From Schizochytrium sp. TIO01 (Eukaryota; Sar; Bigyra; Thraustochytrida; Thraustochytriidae): 64,000 nucleotides of DNA. Of the stretch, positions 37,823 through 48,292 are shown in pieces. The stretch's first letter is position 1. Each line of letters opens with the position of its first letter. Position numbers and translations under genes: made by a program. Where the stretch lies: positions 1,751,001 through 1,815,000 of the forward strand of contig SMSO01000033.1 of the NCBI GenBank assembly GCA_004764695.1, given 5' to 3'. The notes beneath the pieces are model-generated. The model ran no database searches, was not told the origin of the DNA, and saw only the letters and a list, made by a program, of their open reading frames with translations.

Positions 37823-40790
37823 CTTGTGAACTTCTCCTGCTCAAATCGAGTCGCTTGTGCCCCCAAAAGAACACTGTGTCAGCCCCCAAGAGCAAAGATC
37901 TCCGAGGCAGCTCTGCAAAGGCTCCGTGGCAAGTTCGAGCTTTGCCTTTGGTGTTGGGTTCGCAAGCTTATCGCTCGAAATGGTGAAGTGGATTTGATTG
38001 CACTATGCTTCGTCTGGATCTAGACTCTTGCGGGTGCGAAAGTAACAAATTACATCGGTTTGGCCATTGTATTTCCCAAACTTTAATGAGCTTAAGGTAG
38101 GTTTAGTTGGTAGCTAGGCACTAGCTACTCCTACGCGGCGAGGTCTACTTGGGACTACTTGGGACCAATCGAAGTAATCTTGGCTTCTTGAAAGCCCTCA
38201 CAAATGATCAACGAATAAGCAACACCAACGCTTCAGAGTGGGCTTTAAGGTTTGTGAAACTGGGTATTGGAAACGGGAAATCATGTTGTCATGAAGCTTC
38301 AGTCATGGTGAAAGGCAGTTCTTCCTCGATAAAGGCGCGGACTGTGTGTCTGCAGTGTGTATGTAATGTAATCTTACTGTATGTTCTGAAGGACGAGTTC
38401 TGAAGAATATAGTTTGTGATCTTCAAGAGACCAGGAGAGCGCCTGGTGAAGTCGCAGGGGCTATAGGAATTCGAAGGGTAAGTGACCTTGAAGTATAAAT
38501 AGGCGCGAGCGAGCGGTTCTCCTTGGGTTAATAGAGAAAGATAGATTGATAGCACAACTGGCGGACTGAAATGCGAAACATAAGTGAAGGGATACTTCGT
38601 TCGAGTTTTGAAGGATGGAAAACCAAAGATGGCCTGAAGTTTGATCTCGCTCACTTCGTGTCGACATTTCACTTGTGCCAAGATTGCCTCAGTAATGTGA
38701 TCGGGAGCTATTGATATAGACTTGAAATCAGACCGGAAGCAATAACACCCGGGACCTTGAAAAAGACGCAGTACCTTGCTCTTAGTGTTTCCTCGCTAGA
38801 ATATATTTTAAAGGCCCAGGTTTAGATACCTAATCTTTTCACTGTATCGGTCAGCTCCAACGAAGGTTCTTTGTACAGGCTATTTGCCTTGGAGCAAACT
38901 ATGTAGCGACCCTCTCCATATAGCGTTTCAAGTTCAGAGTACTAGCTAGGTTTAGGATCTATGAATTTATTGAAAAGAACTGACATGAACGTTCGTTTCA
39001 TACCAAGGTACTTAAGTTACATTAGTCAACGTTAAACTTACTCCTACCCTGCAAGGAGTTGACTATATTTTTTACTCAATTTAAGAAGTTGTGTCTGTCC
39101 ATTGAGAGTGATACTGTGAAGTTTTTCGACTTGTGATCCCGAGTTGGAGTGAAGGACTGATAAAATAAGCGTGAGAGCATTTGACGAGGGAGGGTCAGGG
39201 ACGGGTCAAAAGAAAGCTTATTCTTTAATTTCTCAAATGAATTGTTTGATTTCGTGTTGAAATTCTTAGCAGTGTATGGATTGGTCTGGCGAGGTGCCAC
39301 ATCCACGAGTTAGTTGTACTTAGGAGGACGAGGACGTTACATGTTGAAGTAAGGTTCGCTCACTGCGATTCCAAACTCAGGAATATCCTTCTTAAGAGCA
39401 GGACGATCCAGCAAGCCTAAAGCAGTCTAAGAAATTGCGAACTATCTGAGTCTAGAATCATCGTCAATGAAAAATGCTCCGAATTCATCATCAAGCCGTC
39501 AAGGCTATTGCTGATGCTCCCTGATATCCTATACTAAGGAATCACTAAGATAAAGAAAAAGCAATACTGAACTGGTAGTCCATGTGATGAATTTTGTTTT
39601 AATGCGGCCCATTGTCTCCATAAGGCAGCCATCATTCCGAAGTAAATTCCTGCACGGTCTTCTGCGCAATATCTCTTCAAGGCAAGCTATCCGCGCGTTT
39701 ATTGGATTAGAGCAAAAATACATTGTACTTTTATATTCTTGATGAAGACTATAAACCAAAAAGACCGCTTGCTAATAGCTTTCGTGTTTCCAAATTTGTT
39801 GGTTAGCAGAATGTATCAGATTTGGGGTTCATCAAAATCGAAGCTTTCGCTTTCATTCCAGGCTCATACTATTTGAACGAAGTAAAGTTATACTATGGAT
39901 TTATACGGATTCGAGGCTCTAAATTTTCAACACACTTACTCAGTTCTCTGGCTCGACGACGATAATCATTTTTTGTTTTGGTCTGCATAGCTGTTCAAGT
40001 AATTTTGTATAAGAGGCCAAAGTGTATTTTCACGGAGATGCGCAAAAGCTTTGAGGTGGTTATGGAGGTTTATTTTGTAACTCAATAGATAGTAACTACT
40101 AATGGTAAGTTACGAATATACTCGTTACACTCCCACGCGCGTGTATTGAACGAAATCAATATCAATTAGAGCGCTTGAGATTGCGCTCTGGGCTCGTGGC
40201 CTCAGCAGCACCTGGAAACTGCACATTAAGTTTCTGGCCAAGCTGACAGTAGACCCAGATTAGACCGGTCGAGTCTGCGAACCTTGCTGTTGGCCAGAGT
40301 TTGGGGAACATCGCATCCGCATCCGTACTTGGTTTGGTCCGCTTGCGCGCGTTCTGGCCCAAGTGAATTGGGAGGAGCCAAATATCATAGATTATAGAAA
40401 GTCAAACGTGTTTGTCTTTTATCAAGCTCCTGCACAGGAAGGTACACTGGAGATTGCGACGATACTCCAACTTACGTGCGCAGCCTCTTGCAAAGTTAGT
40501 TTCTAGGTTTTCGCGGCACTTGCAGAAATTCTTGGTAACTGGGACTGAGTCAATAAGCGTACTTGCTGGAGCAGAACTGGATACCAGTTGAAGAATAGGT
40601 ACCAGATCAAGTTCTCGCTTGCCAGGCTTTTAGACACTTGGAAAGGAGGGATATACAACTTAGTTCCGAAGCGGAAGCGTTGCTGACACGTAGAGGGCGT
40701 AAGATATTCAACTGAAGACAAAGACGAAAAAAAAAAAAAGCTTTGGACGGTGACGAGATCGTGAACGTAAAATATATAATTCAAGACCCA
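37823..40790. other. Divergent spacer between P450 and MDR genes
   Basis: No gene is firmly supported in 3 kb. It should include both promoters. A minus-strand frame from about 40162 to 40395 has protein-like codon use but no ATG (entered separately). A run of 13 A lies just before the MDR start region (about 40727-40739). Confidence 0.45.
40162..40395 (-). other. Coding-like open frame without ATG
   Basis: On the minus strand a frame of about 78 codons ends with TGA at 40162. It contains WLLPIHLGQNARKRTKPST and later LIWVYCQLGQKLNVQFPGA. Codon choice is richer in G/C-ending codons than the flanks. There is no start codon and no family match that I know. It may be a gene remnant or an unrecognised exon. 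Confidence 0.25.
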
Positions 40791-41900
40791 ATGACGGAAG
40801 AAAACATAGGCACAATGACGGAGGAAAATGTAATTACAATGAAAGCTGCAGTGGGCAAGGGCTACGGTCCAATTGATGAGATGGTGGAGGTTGTTGACAA
40901 CATTGCAAAGCCCAAGGAGGCGCGCCCCGGATATTTGATTGTCCGCGTACTCGCCTGTGCACTAGCACCAGGCGACTTGCGTGTTTTGTCCGGACGCACA
41001 AAAATGGTGCAGGGCCCGCCATCTTTTCCATATGTAATTGGTGGCGATGTCTGCGGTATCGTTGATTCCTTGGGTGAGGATGTGGAAGGTTTCGAAATTG
41101 GGGATTGTGTTGTTGCGCGTTTTCACACAGCTGGCCCTCGTGGTGGAATTGCGGAGTACTATGAAGTGAAATCCAGCCTGACAGAGCACAAACCCTCAAA
41201 TCTTGAACCCGCTCAAGCAAGCGCATTGGCTTCAAGTGGTACATCTGCTTTGATTGCTGTAAATAATGCTATTCGCCCCGGCGATCGTGTTCTTGTTCTA
41301 GGGGGTAGTGGTGGCGTCGGGACCATTTTACTACAGCTTGCTGCTATGAAAAAACCATCTTTCTTGGCTGTAACGACATCAAATGTCCCATTGGTGAACA
41401 GCCTCGGTGTGGCTGACCTCGTTTTAGACTACAACCAAGAGAATTGGTGGGAAGTTGCTGAGGTTACAGATAAGGCACCGTTCGATGTCATCGTCGACCT
41501 TGGCCAAGGCATCTCCGCTTGGAACCTTGCAGTCAAATACAAACTTCTCAAACCTAATGCCCAAGGTGGTCGTTATCACTCTTTTGTTGGTGACGACCCG
41601 ATTTTATGGGCACAGGGCATTTTTCAGATCCTACGATGCATGGGTCCCGCGTTGTGGCGGAATTTCTGGACACCATACTTTTCAAATTGGCCTTCATATA
41701 AGTGGCAACTTGACGGGCTCCCTGACAAACGTGAACCGCTCACTGAGCTTTTCAAAATTGTCGAATCACAAAATCTGAACATTGTTTTAAGCGAGAATTC
41801 CCCGTTCCCTTTTACAACAGAAGGTGTTCGCGCAGCTATGAATTTACTCCAGACAAGGCATGCACACGGCAAGGTGATTGTTCATGTAGCGGATTTTTAG
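40791..41900 (+). CDS. MDR-family quinone oxidoreductase / zinc-less alcohol dehydrogenase-like
   Basis: This 369-aa NADPH-dependent oxidoreductase belongs to the medium-chain family. The GroES-like part carries ACALAPGDLRVLSG at 55-68 and YVIGGDVCGIV at 81-91. The Rossmann part carries the dinucleotide loop GGSGGVGT at 171-178. The structural four-Cys zinc cluster and catalytic zinc ligands of true alcohol dehydrogenases are absent. That suggests a quinone reductase or enoyl reductase-like enzyme such as Zta1 or RTN4IP1 relatives. The substrate is unknown. I chose the ATG at 40791. In-frame ATGs follow at residues 9 and 17 because the first 16 residues are a duplication (MTEENIGT and MTEENVIT). 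The frame is open for 16 codons upstream but has no ATG there. It is divergent from the P450. Confidence 0.88.
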   Translation: MTEENIGTMTEENVITMKAAVGKGYGPIDEMVEVVDNIAKPKEARPGYLIVRVLACALAPGDLRVLSGRTKMVQGPPSFPYVIGGDVCGIVDSLGEDVEGFEIGDCVVARFHTAGPRGGIAEYYEVKSSLTEHKPSNLEPAQASALASSGTSALIAVNNAIRPGDRVLVLGGSGGVGTILLQLAAMKKPSFLAVTTSNVPLVNSLGVADLVLDYNQENWWEVAEVTDKAPFDVIVDLGQGISAWNLAVKYKLLKPNAQGGRYHSFVGDDPILWAQGIFQILRCMGPALWRNFWTPYFSNWPSYKWQLDGLPDKREPLTELFKIVESQNLNIVLSENSPFPFTTEGVRAAMNLLQTRHAHGKVIVHVADF

Positions 41901-42488
41901 ATTGTCTTCCCTTTCTCTAATAAGATAAGAAATTGCACTCACTTTTCATGCTGCAGCGGGTACTTATTCTTTTTGTTATTGTTTAACTTTAGTAAACTTT
42001 TACTTCAATTGCAGTAGTACGTCTATATTGCCACCTCGGAGCTTTGCGTTACATTGCCAGGGTGCTGCCGGGGTTTTGCAAAGTACGTTTAAGATAATAT
42101 AAATATATTTGAAGAATTTGTTTTTGTGTGCTTCATGCTATGTGCATGATGGTAAGTGTATGCAGAATACTTTGCATGATAATAGATCTTAAATCGATCC
42201 CTTGTGTTCGGCAACATACAACGTGCCATTCCTTTTAATCCGTACTTGGCACAATATTCAAATACAAATAAAAATTATAATTATAACTTATCCAGTTCAC
42301 AGTTTACAGAAGGAGAAATCTACGGAGGGTGCGATTTCAACAAGGAGTAACATTTATATAAGAATGTAAATGAGGTGGAAACAAGAGAGGAGCATATGAA
42401 GTAAGCAAAAAGTGAATCACACGAGAACGAAGTATAGGATTAGTGTCAAATGGTATTTATTCCCTAGAGGCTTTGTTTGCAGATAAAA
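41901..42488. other. Convergent 3' spacer, AT-rich
   Basis: This stretch lies between the MDR gene (+) and the secreted-protein gene (-). It is AT-rich with no gene. Confidence 0.5.
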
Positions 42489-45400
42489 TTAAGCGCTGCC
42501 ACTGGTGCAGCCAACGCCCTCGGCGTCATAGTTGAAGTCAAGACTGACGTTGAAGCCGAAGTTGGACATGCAGGTAGCCTCAACGTTAGACTCGGCAGGG
42601 CAAGCATCGGCAGAGCCATCAAGATCACACTGCTGAAGACGGATGCGGTTGGTGAAGAGGGGATAGTACTGGCTCTCGTAAGCCGGGATGACAAGTTGGT
42701 TGCCACATGGCAAGAGGTTAGAGGGAATGAAGAAGACCTCTTCCCACTCATCATCACCACTCTCGTACTGAACGGAGATACCCATAACACAAGCATCGGT
42801 GTCATCGCGGGTAGAGTACTCGGAAATGTCGCTGGCGCAGTAACTGTTGACAAAGTTGCGCTCACCGACGGAGCCGTAGTTCTCCGCAATGGCGTAGTAA
42901 CCGTTGGTCTCAGCAAGATCCTCACATTCACGGAGGAAGTCAGCATCGGTGTCAGTGGACTGCTTGAGGGGAAGAAGAGCGGTACACACGGCAGTGGTCC
43001 ACTGAGAAGCGGTGGTGGTGGAGTCAGAGCTGTCGTAGATGTTGCTCACACACTTGCTCACAGAGTACGGCTGGTTGGCAGTGCGGCACCAGCTCTCCAC
43101 ACCAAGGTCGATCTGGTCCGGGGTACAGGAACCAGTCCAGAATGCCTTACAGGCGCGCAAGTTGTCAGAGAGAGACTTGAGCTGGCACTCAACAGCGTTG
43201 GAGTTGTTGGTCCACTGGCCACCGTACTGGTAGAGGTCAGCAGTCGGGCAGTATCCGCTAGTGTCAGTGCGGTTGATGTCAGTGTCAATCAAGTGCTCGA
43301 TGTTAAGACGGTATCCACCGACGTAGTCAGAGTTGACAGCCTGGGAGTTCACGCAAGTGACACGGAAGAAGATACCCATGTCAGCTTCGTAGACAGCCCA
43401 GACACGCTCGTCCTCGCCGTAGCCATCCTCGCCAGCACCAGTGTAGTTCATGACAAGGGCCTCGGAGATGTCATCACCAGAGATGGTGGTCCATCCAGCA
43501 TAGTCATCATCACCGTAGCATCCCTCGGGGTCGAGAGAGTAAGAGCCACGAGGGGTGGTGAGGAAGAGCTGGGTAAGAATGGAACGTTCGCCAGTGAAGA
43601 AGGAGAGGTTATAGAGCGGCTCGGGAACGGTGTACAAAACGACCTCAGCCTCTCCAGACTCCTCCCAATCGGGTAAGCAAGGCGAGCCATAAGCACCAAC
43701 GTTGGCACGACGGTTGCCAATTTCATCAGCGACAGTCTGGTTCCAGACACAAGTGTTACCGGCGTGGTCAAGAAGGTTGTCACAGATGCTCTCGGAGAAG
43801 CCACAGCTGCTGGTCCGAGCATCACAAATGATAAGCTTCTGACGGCTGCCATCGAAGGCCTGACCAAACGGATCACCCCAAAGAGCGCAAGATTCGCAGC
43901 ACTCCATGTCAAATCCAGACTCCGGAGCAGTGATGGTCAAAGTAACTGTGGCGTTGTTGGACTCGGTCTCGAGGTTAGCACAGAGGTCACTCATGCTGGT
44001 GTCGTTGAGGTCACAGAAAGGCTGGGTGGTCTCGATATCACGGCAGCTCTGGTCCTCCTGACCGGGGCTGTAGTTGTTGGTAAGGCAGCATTGGTCACAT
44101 TCACCCATGTACCAGGTCTCAGTGGTGTCACAGATCTGAGGGGACGGGAACACGTTCTGGGAGCACTCGGTACAGTTGTTGGCAGTAGTGATACTCTCTC
44201 CGGACGATGAGCAGGAAGGGCCCTGGAAGTCCATGTCTACCTCCATGTTGGCGGTAGGCTTGCACTCGGTACCACCCTCAGCTACAAGACAAGAGGAGCT
44301 GAGGCCACATTGGCGTAGACGAATCTGGTACAAGAAGAGGTCAGGGAAGTCCTCACCGCTGGCAGTAATGTCCGCGTCATCGCAGGGAGGCTGCTCGGGG
44401 GAGAAGTAGAGGATAGGGGTCCATTCGTCGTTCTTGTAGACCTCGACCATGACACCAGCAGCACAGGTCTCGTCATCAGGGATGGTGGTAAAGTTGCCAA
44501 TACCGGTGACGCAGGTCTCGGAGGAAGTCCACTGGTGAACAATGATACCTTCGTACTTCTGCTCCCACTCGTACCATCCGAACTGCTCGATCTCGTTAAC
44601 GCATTCCTCAACGTAGGTCTCCTGAGCGTTCGAGGAGTAGGCAAGCTCAGAGTTCATCTGACAAGCGTACTGGATCCAGGTCGAAGCCTGTTCTTCCTCG
44701 GTGCCATTGCGGATCTCGGTCAAGCAGGTAGCAACCATGTCTTCGTAGGTGCTGGCAGAAACAGAGGCCTGGGTGTATTCAAGCTCGGCGGTCTCACACC
44801 AGTACTGCTGCCATCCGTCGAGGGTACGCTCGTAGCAGGTGTCGTCAGTGAGTGCCTTACAGATGGTAACAACGTCAGGGAGCTGCATGGCGAGACAGTG
44901 GTAGTGGCCCTCGATGTTGCCAACGTTGGTGCCGCTTTGGCTCTCCTTGTCGATCACACCGGTGAAGCAGAAACCATCACCAGTGGTGCGGTTCTGGGTA
45001 TCAGTGACGTTCTCAATGTCAAGACGGGAACGGGTAGCGCCCATTGCCTTGGTACAGATAACATCAGCGTAGATACCGACAGAGGCATCACCAATGTGCC
45101 AGCGGATCTCCACATCGTTGGGGGTGGTCACAGTCCAGCTGGACGGAAGGGACGAAACACCAGAGGGGAGAGTCCAGGCGTTGGCAGCACCAGAGTCACC
45201 AACATCGCGAGGATCGTTGTCGAAGCAGTCGACGGAGTTGAGCTGGAAAGATCCACTGACGGTGGAAATTTCAATGATGGCATCAGTGATGACACCACGC
45301 TCACCGACAAGAGCGGAGATGGAGAAGTCATCGACATCAATCATGTTGACTTCGAGCTGGCCGCTGACGTTGTAGTCAGCCTGGCAAGGGGAGCCACTGA

Positions 45401-45947
45401 CAAGGTTGCTGACCCAGTCGTAGTTGTCGTTACCCTTGAGCCACTTGCAGCGGTTGCCAGCATGATCGTACTGTTCACGGCAAATATCCTGCTCCATCTG
45501 GCAGGTGGTGAGGTTGCGGCCATCACACTCAATCATCTCATCGAAAGTGCCATTGAAGGACAAGCAAAGGGGATCACCGTAGCACTTACATTGCTGGCAG
45601 CAGCTCTCCTCGGCGGAAGCGTATGTGGTGGTCACAGTGAAGATGACAGTGTCAGAGGCGTTAGGGGTGAAGTCACAGCCGTCTGTGATGAGAGTGTTCT
45701 CACAGTAGGCAGACTCAACCACAGCCGAGCGGCAGACAGCATCGTCAGAGGCATTGAGCACGTTACCACAGCATCCCTCGTATGTGTAGCTGAGGGTGCC
45801 GCAGCCAGGAAAGTTGTCGTCCTCCCATTGAAGAACTGAGTTCGAGACAGTACACTGACCAGTCATGGAACCGTCATCGAGAGTCTGAGCGTGGATGCCT
45901 GCCACGGCGAGAGCCGCGACGGCGAATGGCGCGACAAAGCCGCGCAT
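42489..45947 (-). CDS. Secreted Cys-rich protein with two tandem VWD-like halves
   Basis: This 1152-aa protein starts with a clear signal peptide (MRGFVAPFAVAALAVAGIHAQ), cleaved near residue 20. A GTG 12 codons upstream is in frame, but the ATG before the signal peptide is the natural start. The rest is two related halves, about 47-578 and 602-1147. Each has CCxxC followed by GDP and F(N/D)G (CYGDPLCLSFNG at 122-133, LWGDPFGQAFDG at 689-700), then DHAGN and C (161-167, 727-733), a GER-containing beta region, and an ending RxRxxQC. The GDP-FDG pattern recalls von Willebrand type D domains in degenerate form. There are many Cys and about 18 N-glycosylation sites. No membrane segment or GPI signal closes the protein, so it is likely secreted or wall-associated. 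Codon bias is strong, hinting at high expression. Function is unknown. The partial gene at 62806 is a paralogue. Confidence 0.88.
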   Translation of the reverse strand: MRGFVAPFAVAALAVAGIHAQTLDDGSMTGQCTVSNSVLQWEDDNFPGCGTLSYTYEGCCGNVLNASDDAVCRSAVVESAYCENTLITDGCDFTPNASDTVIFTVTTTYASAEESCCQQCKCYGDPLCLSFNGTFDEMIECDGRNLTTCQMEQDICREQYDHAGNRCKWLKGNDNYDWVSNLVSGSPCQADYNVSGQLEVNMIDVDDFSISALVGERGVITDAIIEISTVSGSFQLNSVDCFDNDPRDVGDSGAANAWTLPSGVSSLPSSWTVTTPNDVEIRWHIGDASVGIYADVICTKAMGATRSRLDIENVTDTQNRTTGDGFCFTGVIDKESQSGTNVGNIEGHYHCLAMQLPDVVTICKALTDDTCYERTLDGWQQYWCETAELEYTQASVSASTYEDMVATCLTEIRNGTEEEQASTWIQYACQMNSELAYSSNAQETYVEECVNEIEQFGWYEWEQKYEGIIVHQWTSSETCVTGIGNFTTIPDDETCAAGVMVEVYKNDEWTPILYFSPEQPPCDDADITASGEDFPDLFLYQIRLRQCGLSSSCLVAEGGTECKPTANMEVDMDFQGPSCSSSGESITTANNCTECSQNVFPSPQICDTTETWYMGECDQCCLTNNYSPGQEDQSCRDIETTQPFCDLNDTSMSDLCANLETESNNATVTLTITAPESGFDMECCESCALWGDPFGQAFDGSRQKLIICDARTSSCGFSESICDNLLDHAGNTCVWNQTVADEIGNRRANVGAYGSPCLPDWEESGEAEVVLYTVPEPLYNLSFFTGERSILTQLFLTTPRGSYSLDPEGCYGDDDYAGWTTISGDDISEALVMNYTGAGEDGYGEDERVWAVYEADMGIFFRVTCVNSQAVNSDYVGGYRLNIEHLIDTDINRTDTSGYCPTADLYQYGGQWTNNSNAVECQLKSLSDNLRACKAFWTGSCTPDQIDLGVESWCRTANQPYSVSKCVSNIYDSSDSTTTASQWTTAVCTALLPLKQSTDTDADFLRECEDLAETNGYYAIAENYGSVGERNFVNSYCASDISEYSTRDDTDACVMGISVQYESGDDEWEEVFFIPSNLLPCGNQLVIPAYESQYYPLFTNRIRLQQCDLDGSADACPAESNVEATCMSNFGFNVSLDFNYDAEGVGCTSGSA

Positions 45948-48262
45948 TGTGCAAAATTTAAAAGCTTTTACTTTTGCCTGCACCTGTTGTTAGAATTCGA
46001 GTAAAAATGATCAAAATCAGTCCATTTGCGGGTGAACGAATTATCGGTTGTCAGTTCCTCTGTTCATGGGCATATGCCCCTGCACGTGCTTTTTCCATTG
46101 ACCTTTTCTCTACTCCATCCCTAAAGACTACATGCAAACCAAAGAACTATTACTGCCATGTCCTTTGGCCAGATCGCCGCGGCGTGGCGTCCGGATATCC
46201 TCAACAGCCTGTCTGCTATATGATATCCGTCCGTACAAGGCACCCATGCGTGATGGTTATTAAGGTCCTCTACTGAGGTTCTTAAGAGTGCCTACTAGAG
46301 AACCGTGACAATCTCCTTGCATCACCGCCTGGCGCTGTTTCTTTGCTTGCTTGTTTGCTTGGATGTATTCCAACCTCCCGGTTGCATTGCTGAGACAAAG
46401 ATATGACCAATGTCTTCGTTTGCCTATGAACGTACCTTGTTGGCGCAGTTTGTTCCTTGCTGCCGGCTGGAGTTGCCGGAGTTTGGGTTTTGCTTTCAAG
46501 TTTCGATCTCCAATCGATTCTTCAGGTTTCAATCGATGCCTTTTTTTTTTGGTTACCCTTTTAAATAAACAAATCAATAAATGGCTAACATAAAACTCAC
46601 TCGTTTTGAGCTGAGTGACGACGTCTAGAAAATCCTCGCTCATTAATTTCATGGAGGCTCTTGATGAGAGGGCTCACACTGACGGAAGTGCGAATCTTTA
46701 CTTTTCAGTTAGTGAGAATAGTACTTTTCAATACTGAATGATAATGATGGTTTTCTCACTTTCCTAAGAGGAGGAGGAAGAGAGTGAAGGAAGAAAGAAC
46801 GATAGAGGCACTTCGAATAGAATGAATCGCTGCTCACGAAGAAAGTTTCTTCTCTGCGAATGGCTCAAGGAGAGCGCGCACTTCCTTCGGAACGCGTTGT
46901 TTGGGCGCATGCGAATTAGTTTCTTTCTTTGCGTTTGCTTTATTCTGCCATCGTCCTCACTTGTCACGCCGTCGCAGAAAGCGTCTGCGTATCTTGTCGA
47001 TAGATAAGTAAATTAATATCAATATATTTTTTTAAAGGCATAGATAGATACATTCAAGTAGTCGATGGGTAGGTGGGCGTGGCTAACTACTAAAGGGCCT
47101 GGTGGTTTGAATGAGGGCGATGATGGAGTAGAGAAAGCGACTTTCCATCGCCTATTCTGAACCTCACTTTCTTTCCTTCGAGTAAGCACAAAGAAAGCGA
47201 CGCGACTTGGCTTTATGTATTTTATTTTTGTTGAGAATTAGAAACAAAAACAAGAACAAAAATAAAAATAAAATAAAATTAAAAACTTGGAGAATGCTTT
47301 TTCTTTTTCTTTTCTTTCTATTTTTTTTTTTTAAATGAGTGGAACCTCTGTTTTTCCTGTTCTGCGTTGAACCGCGGCCACACGGAATATCAGGAAGAAG
47401 AGCAACCTGAGTTTAACAGAATGGCACTATAAAGCTCGAGCCCCGCCTCAGAAAGAGCCTGGTACTATTTGGATAAACATTAGAGCAGCTCCGACAAATT
47501 ATTGGCAACGTGCGTGCTGGACGCCTAAGAACCTTCTATAGCATCTTTATGAGGGTTCGTGAAGAAGCTCAGGCTTTTCTTACCTTTTTAGATTGTATTA
47601 CTCTAGAGACCACTTCATAATCTCAGTTTCCTTGTTTTTAGTTTATTTTTTTATTTTGGTCATACTTGTTTATATTCAAGTTTAAATATGTATTTTAATT
47701 TTATAAAAGGATAGTCTTTCTGGTTGGGCAGTAAGTCGATTGTAATTCACGTGATGTTTCCAAAAGGATGATGATGTCGATCGATGGATTCTTCGTGATT
47801 TAAGTCATGTCGGTTGAGGTCAGAGTCGCAGATGCTTCTAAATCACCCGAGCGTGATTGTGCACAGCAGGAATACTAACGCTCCGTCCCTTTCTCGTCTG
47901 CTAGCTGGATTGAGGAAACTTCTCTTCGTTTGCAAAGAATCTCTTAATTTGCATCCTAAGTCATCTACTTACGCCCCTCTACTGTTAGCATCACTAGGGG
48001 GTCCTACTGCGGCCAGGATAGCAGAGGCTTCTTCGACTTTCTGCACAAAAGCCTTCGAAGGTCCGAGATTACCACTGGAAAGGCTCGACCCGACTATCAT
48101 CATGACGAGCTCAAAGCCTTCAATCAGAACATCAGCGTTATCCACAATCCACACAGAGCTGCGCAAAGCTTTTCTTCTTCTGCCCTTCGTCTTCTTCGTG
48201 TCCACCTCGAACTGCCAGGTTTTCCCCGCTCTTTAAAAACGTATGAATATATTACATATATC

Positions 48263-48292
48263 GTATATATCGTATATATATATATATATACA
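48263..48292. repeat. (TA)n with TATATCG units
   Basis: CATATATCGTATATATCGTATATATATATATATA-type sequence, a TA microsatellite with two interrupting CG dinucleotides. Confidence 0.7.

Noticed and set aside
42477-45839. Long plus-strand frames of 399 and 434 codons inside the secreted-protein gene
   Set aside because: Antisense shadows caused by codon bias. The minus strand has the signal peptide, Cys pattern and a paralogue.
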